From Archangium lansingense (GTDB taxonomy: Bacteria > Myxococcota > Myxococcia > Myxococcales > Myxococcaceae): a stretch of DNA of 64,000 bases. The notes below the pieces were generated by a model, which was given only the letters and a program-made list of their open reading frames with translations, was not told the DNA's origin and did no database searches. Below are positions 61,368-64,000 of the stretch, in pieces (positions within the stretch are counted from its first letter, which is position 1; each line of letters opens with the position of its first letter). The position numbers and the translations under genes were made by a program. The stretch is from contig NZ_JAPNKA010000001.1 in the NCBI RefSeq assembly GCF_026626635.1, positions 10,648,501 through 10,712,500 on the forward strand. The letters run 5' to 3'.

Positions 61368-62024
61368 ATGAGCGAGCCAGAGCAGGCAGGCGTGCCGGGC
61401 AAGGAGCCCAAGGTCATCAAGCGGTATACCAACCGCAAGCTCTACGACACCGTCGAGAGCCGATATGTGACCCTGGATGAGATCGCCGCGATGATCAAGG
61501 AGGGCGTGGAGGTCCAGATCGTCGACAATCGGACGAAAGAGGATCTCACTTCCGTCACGCTCGCGCAGATCATCTTCGAGGAGGAGAAGAAGCGGAACCG
61601 GATGCCCCTGACGGTGCTCCGGGAGATCATCCGCCATCCGGGCGAGTCGCTGACGGGCTTCATCCAGAAGGAAGTCACCCCGAGGGTGGTGTCCATCCGG
61701 GAGGAGGCCGAGTCGCGGCTGGACAAGCTGCTGAGGCGCGAGAAGGGCGAGGAAGGCGAGCAGGTGGCCGAGCCCACGCCTGCTGAGCAGCCGGCCGAGC
61801 AGCAGCAGCAGCAGGAGGCGGGAGGCGGCGCGGCGGAGCTGCTCAAGGCGAGCCAGCGGGCGCTGGAGGACTGGCAGCGGAAGATTGACGAGCGGGTGAA
61901 GCACGCCGTGGAGAACCTGGCGGGCAACCTGCCGGCGCTGGGCCGCGACATCCAGGTGCTGGCGCAGCGGTTGGAAGAGCTCGAGAAGAAGCTGGACGAG
62001 CTCGAGAAGAACAAGCAGCAGTAG
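61368..62024 (+). CDS. PHB-accumulation (PhaR-like) DNA-binding regulator
   Basis: 218 aa. Residues 15-75 (VIKRYTNRKLYDTVESRYVTLDEIAAMIKEGVEVQIVDN) are the PHB/PHA accumulation regulator N-terminal DNA-binding domain. It is followed by LTSVTLAQIIFEEEKKR. A Glu/Gln-rich linker with a Gln run and a long C-terminal coiled coil (RLEELEKKLDELEKNKQQ) end it. In relatives PhaR represses phasin genes and binds polyhydroxyalkanoate granules. The long coiled coil is like phasins. Convergent with the ParA-type gene. Confidence 0.88.
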   Translation: MSEPEQAGVPGKEPKVIKRYTNRKLYDTVESRYVTLDEIAAMIKEGVEVQIVDNRTKEDLTSVTLAQIIFEEEKKRNRMPLTVLREIIRHPGESLTGFIQKEVTPRVVSIREEAESRLDKLLRREKGEEGEQVAEPTPAEQPAEQQQQQEAGGGAAELLKASQRALEDWQRKIDERVKHAVENLAGNLPALGRDIQVLAQRLEELEKKLDELEKNKQQ

Positions 62025-62035
62025 CCGCCCCCCTT

Positions 62036-62069
62036 CCCTCTCCCCCCCGGGAGAGGGTCTGGGTGAGGG
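62036..62069. repeat. REP-like palindromic element between convergent genes
   Basis: CCCTCTCCC (62036-62044), a CCCC loop and GGGAGAGGG (62049-62057) are followed by TCTGGGTGAGGG. This is the general form of a short palindrome scattered through many high-GC proteobacterial genomes. It lies 12 nt past the PhaR-like stop and may act as terminator for both converging genes. Confidence 0.7.
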
Positions 62070-62161
62070 TATCAAGGCCTGCGCTCATCCCCGTGTGACG
62101 CCCTCCTGGGAGCGGTGCGCCGGGGACATCTCCAGTCCGAGGAAGAGCAGCGGCGTGGCAA

Positions 62162-62974
62162 CTACGCCACGCGGGGAGCCTTCTTCCCGCGCTTCGAGGC
62201 CTTGGCGGGCGCGCCGTCGAAGATCTCCGTGGCGATGGCGGCGAGCATCTGAGCGCCAGTGCTGCTCGGGGCGTACTCCCAGATGGTCTTCCCGTGACTC
62301 TGGGCTTCATCCACCTTGACGTTGTAGCCGAGCGGCGTGGCGGCGAGGGACTCAGGGAAGTAGGCCTTGAGGCGCTCGAGGATGGCGGTGGCGAGCGCGG
62401 TGCGCCGGTAGAGGGTGGGCACGACCTTGGTGATGCGCAGCCCGGGGCGGCCCTCGGTCTCGGCGACCTGGCGAACGGTGTCAGCCACCTCGGCGCAGCC
62501 ATCGAGCGCGAAGTACGTGAGGGCCACGGGCACCACCACCTCGGTGGCGGCCACGAGGATGTTGCGCGTGGTGATGCCCATGGACGGAGGTGCGTCGAAG
62601 ACGATGACGTCGAAGCCAGCGGCCTCCGCGGGCTCCAGCCGCTCGGCGAGCCGGTACGCGCGGCGCTCGTCCTGGGCCACCACCAGGGGGAAGTCCGCCA
62701 TCTCCTTGTAGGCGGGCAGGACGGACAGGCCCTCGATGGCCGAGGGCTGAATCACGTCCTCCAGGCGCACGGCCGGGTCGGTGAGCAGGTGGAAGACGTT
62801 GCGCGGCAGGGTACGCACGTCCAGGCCGAGCGACTTGCCCGAGTGCCCCTGCGTGTCCAGGTCCACCAGGAGCACCTTGAGCCCGCGCTCTCTGGCGAGC
62901 CACGCCGCGGTGTTGACCGCCAGCGTCGTCTTGCAGGTGCCACCCTTCTCGTTGATGAAGGCGATGCGCCGCAT
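62162..62974 (-). CDS. ParA-family ATPase
   Basis: 270 aa. Deviant Walker A EKGGTCKTT at the N-terminus (signature Lys in KGGTCKT), DLDTQGHS (switch I), VIVFDAPPSMG (Walker B) and later helices as in ParA/Soj/McdA proteins. The C-terminus is Lys/Arg-rich. It does not lie next to a parB or parS. It is preceded after 9 nt by the coiled-coil gene at 62984-63295, so the two form an operon. A role in positioning a cargo on the nucleoid is likely from family knowledge; the cargo is unknown. Confidence 0.92.
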   Translation of the reverse strand: MRRIAFINEKGGTCKTTLAVNTAAWLARERGLKVLLVDLDTQGHSGKSLGLDVRTLPRNVFHLLTDPAVRLEDVIQPSAIEGLSVLPAYKEMADFPLVVAQDERRAYRLAERLEPAEAAGFDVIVFDAPPSMGITTRNILVAATEVVVPVALTYFALDGCAEVADTVRQVAETEGRPGLRITKVVPTLYRRTALATAILERLKAYFPESLAATPLGYNVKVDEAQSHGKTIWEYAPSSTGAQMLAAIATEIFDGAPAKASKRGKKAPRVA

Positions 62975-62983
62975 GGGTGGCCT

Positions 62984-63295
62984 CTACTTCTTCCGGGCCG
63001 ACACCAGCGTGTCCAGCTTGGACTCCACCGAGGACAGTAGCCGCTCCAGGTCATCCACCTTGTTGCGCAGCTGCTCCACGTCCGCGCTGGAGGGCAGGTT
63101 CATCGCCGACAGTGCCGAGCGCAACGCTCCGTCCAGCGTGCCCTTGGCGGCCAGCGAGCGCGCCACCAGTGTCTGCACCGTCGCCACGAACTTCTCGTTG
63201 GACATGAGCTGCTGCGCCAGCTTGCCAACGCGCTCCTCGCCGGTCTCGACGAGCTTCTTCACCACCGGATTGTCTTTGAGCATGGGGGTATCCAT
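62984..63295 (-). CDS. small phasin-like coiled-coil protein, putative ParA partner
   Basis: 103 aa from the ATG at 63295 (MDTPMLKDNPVV); a GTG at 63316 would add seven residues and an ATG at 63283 would remove four. None has a strong ribosome site. Helical throughout: KLVETGEERVGKLAQQLMSNEKFVATVQTLVARSLAAKGTLDGALRSAL, then a heptad coiled coil VEQLRNKVDDLERLLSSVESKLDTL and a basic tail SARKK. This resembles phasin/PhaF-type granule proteins. It starts the operon with the ParA ATPase. Confidence 0.82.
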   Translation of the reverse strand: MDTPMLKDNPVVKKLVETGEERVGKLAQQLMSNEKFVATVQTLVARSLAAKGTLDGALRSALSAMNLPSSADVEQLRNKVDDLERLLSSVESKLDTLVSARKK

Positions 63296-63448
63296 CGGTC
63301 CGCGGGTTTTCGACACGGGGGACGCGGAAGGTTCTGGAGAAAACGCGCGAACTCTGGAAGGACGCGACGCGACGTGTCAAGCGATGGAAGACAGATGACA
63401 GAGCGCGTTGACAGGGGGGAGGGGCGTCCTTACGGTTCGCCGCTCCCG

Positions 63449-64000
63449 ATGGCCGGCCTGCTCGACAAGAGGTTGTGGATCGTCTCTGGCAAGGGTGGCG
63501 TGGGCAAGAGCACCATCGCCGCAGCGCTGGCGTTGCGCTCGGCGCGCGCCGGTAGACGCACCCTGGTGTGTGAGATCAATACCCAGGAGCGCATCAGCCG
63601 CCTGCTCGGGCACAAGCCCGTGGGCCCCGAAGTGACGAAGTTGGAGGACAACCTCTGGGCGGTGGACGTGCGCCCCCAGGAGGCCATGCGCGAGTACGCG
63701 ATCATGGTCCTGCGCTTCGAGACCCTCTACAAGACGGTCTTCGAGAACAAGGTGGTGCGCTACTTCCTGCGCTTCATCCCCTCGCTGCAGGAGCTGGTGC
63801 TGCTGGGGAAGATTCTCTACCACGCGCAGGAGAAGCGGCCGGATGGAAGGCCGCTGTGGGACACCATCGTGATGGACGCGCCAGCCACGGGCCACGCCAT
63901 CACCTTCCTGCGGGTGCCGCAGGTGTTGCTGCAGACGCTGCCGCCCGGGCCGATGACTCGCGAGGCCATGAAGATGCGCGACATCCTCGAGGACCGGGCG
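63449..64000 (+). CDS. ArsA/GET3-family ATPase (partial, 3' end outside window)
   Basis: 184 residues visible. MAGLLDKRLWIVSGKGGVGKST has the GKGGVGKS P-loop of the ArsA/GET3 class of the SIMIBI ATPases; TLVCEINTQERIS is the A-loop region, and IVMDAPATGHAITFLRVPQ the switch II region. In-frame ATG at 63395 has a GGAAG site, but codons 63395-63448 have much lower GC3 than the rest, so I start at 63449. Divergent from the ParA operon. In myxobacteria such ATPases are often found in pairs, so a second copy may lie just beyond the edge (recalled). Confidence 0.9.
   Translation, partial: MAGLLDKRLWIVSGKGGVGKSTIAAALALRSARAGRRTLVCEINTQERISRLLGHKPVGPEVTKLEDNLWAVDVRPQEAMREYAIMVLRFETLYKTVFENKVVRYFLRFIPSLQELVLLGKILYHAQEKRPDGRPLWDTIVMDAPATGHAITFLRVPQVLLQTLPPGPMTREAMKMRDILEDRA

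Overview
This is a stretch of a high-GC (roughly two-thirds G+C, strong GC3 bias) myxobacterial chromosome, most likely from the Cystobacter/Archangium/Stigmatella side of the Myxococcales. The evidence is an almost complete Myxococcus-type type IV pilus (S-motility) cluster whose proteins closely match those of M. xanthus as I remember them, together with myxobacterial paralog families (double-CXXCG immunity proteins, PilZ-Hsp70, HEAT lipoprotein-like pairs). No rRNA, tRNA, insertion sequence, prophage or CRISPR array was recognised.

Layout. (1) 1-21038: type IV pili. Read leftwards: pilB-pilT-pilC-pilS-pilR, then the opposite-strand block pilA-pilG-pilH-pilI, then leftward pilD-pilS2-pilR2 and pilM-N-O-P-Q plus a lipoprotein running off the left edge. 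All parts of the machine are present: pilin and prepilin peptidase, platform protein, extension and retraction ATPases, alignment complex, secretin, an ABC transporter needed for assembly, and two NtrC-type two-component systems. The pilA-G-H-I block is inverted relative to the M. xanthus order as I remember it. pilA has a sigma-54-like promoter, an upstream palindrome with TGTC half-sites, and a strong 3' hairpin before pilG. (2) 21226-34026: housekeeping and signalling genes: ribF, trmB, a receiver-GGDEF diguanylate cyclase, lipoproteins, a proline-rich protein whose C-terminus looks like an Hfq/Sm fold, a cupredoxin, a DUF4173 membrane protein, a beta-lactamase-fold hydrolase, an exonuclease-helicase fusion and a site-2-protease-like protein without its zinc motif. 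(3) 34042-41236, all leftward: a DJ-1/PfpI-TPR protein with a matching AraC/GlxA regulator, then an accessory island that resembles a SitA/SitI polymorphic toxin-immunity locus. The island has one intact toxin-immunity pair, a HEAT-repeat protein, a second orphan immunity gene and two toxin remnants, and is followed by a tandem pair of HEAT-repeat exported proteins. (4) 41309-52549: alaS with a coupled lipoprotein, a PilZ-Hsp70 chimera, an outer-membrane barrel, a HAMP histidine kinase, a plant-type glutamate-cysteine ligase and an EI24/CysZ-like membrane protein. (5) 52773-64000: an S41 protease with unusually long C-terminal extensions, another barrel protein, a glycerophosphodiesterase, an atypical TatA-like protein, a zinc-ribbon/transmembrane protein full of repeats, a PHB-accumulation-type DNA-binding regulator, a ParA ATPase with a small coiled-coil partner, and a partial ArsA/GET3 ATPase.

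The best candidates for new biology are the decaying toxin-immunity island (36324-39640), the Sm/Hfq-like protein (24549-25760), the PilZ-Hsp70 chimera (44655-47708), the ParA plus phasin-like pair next to a PhaR-like gene (61368-63295), and the regulatory architecture around the inverted pilA block. Gene names in the pil cluster rest on remembered similarity to M. xanthus and on motifs, not on a database search.
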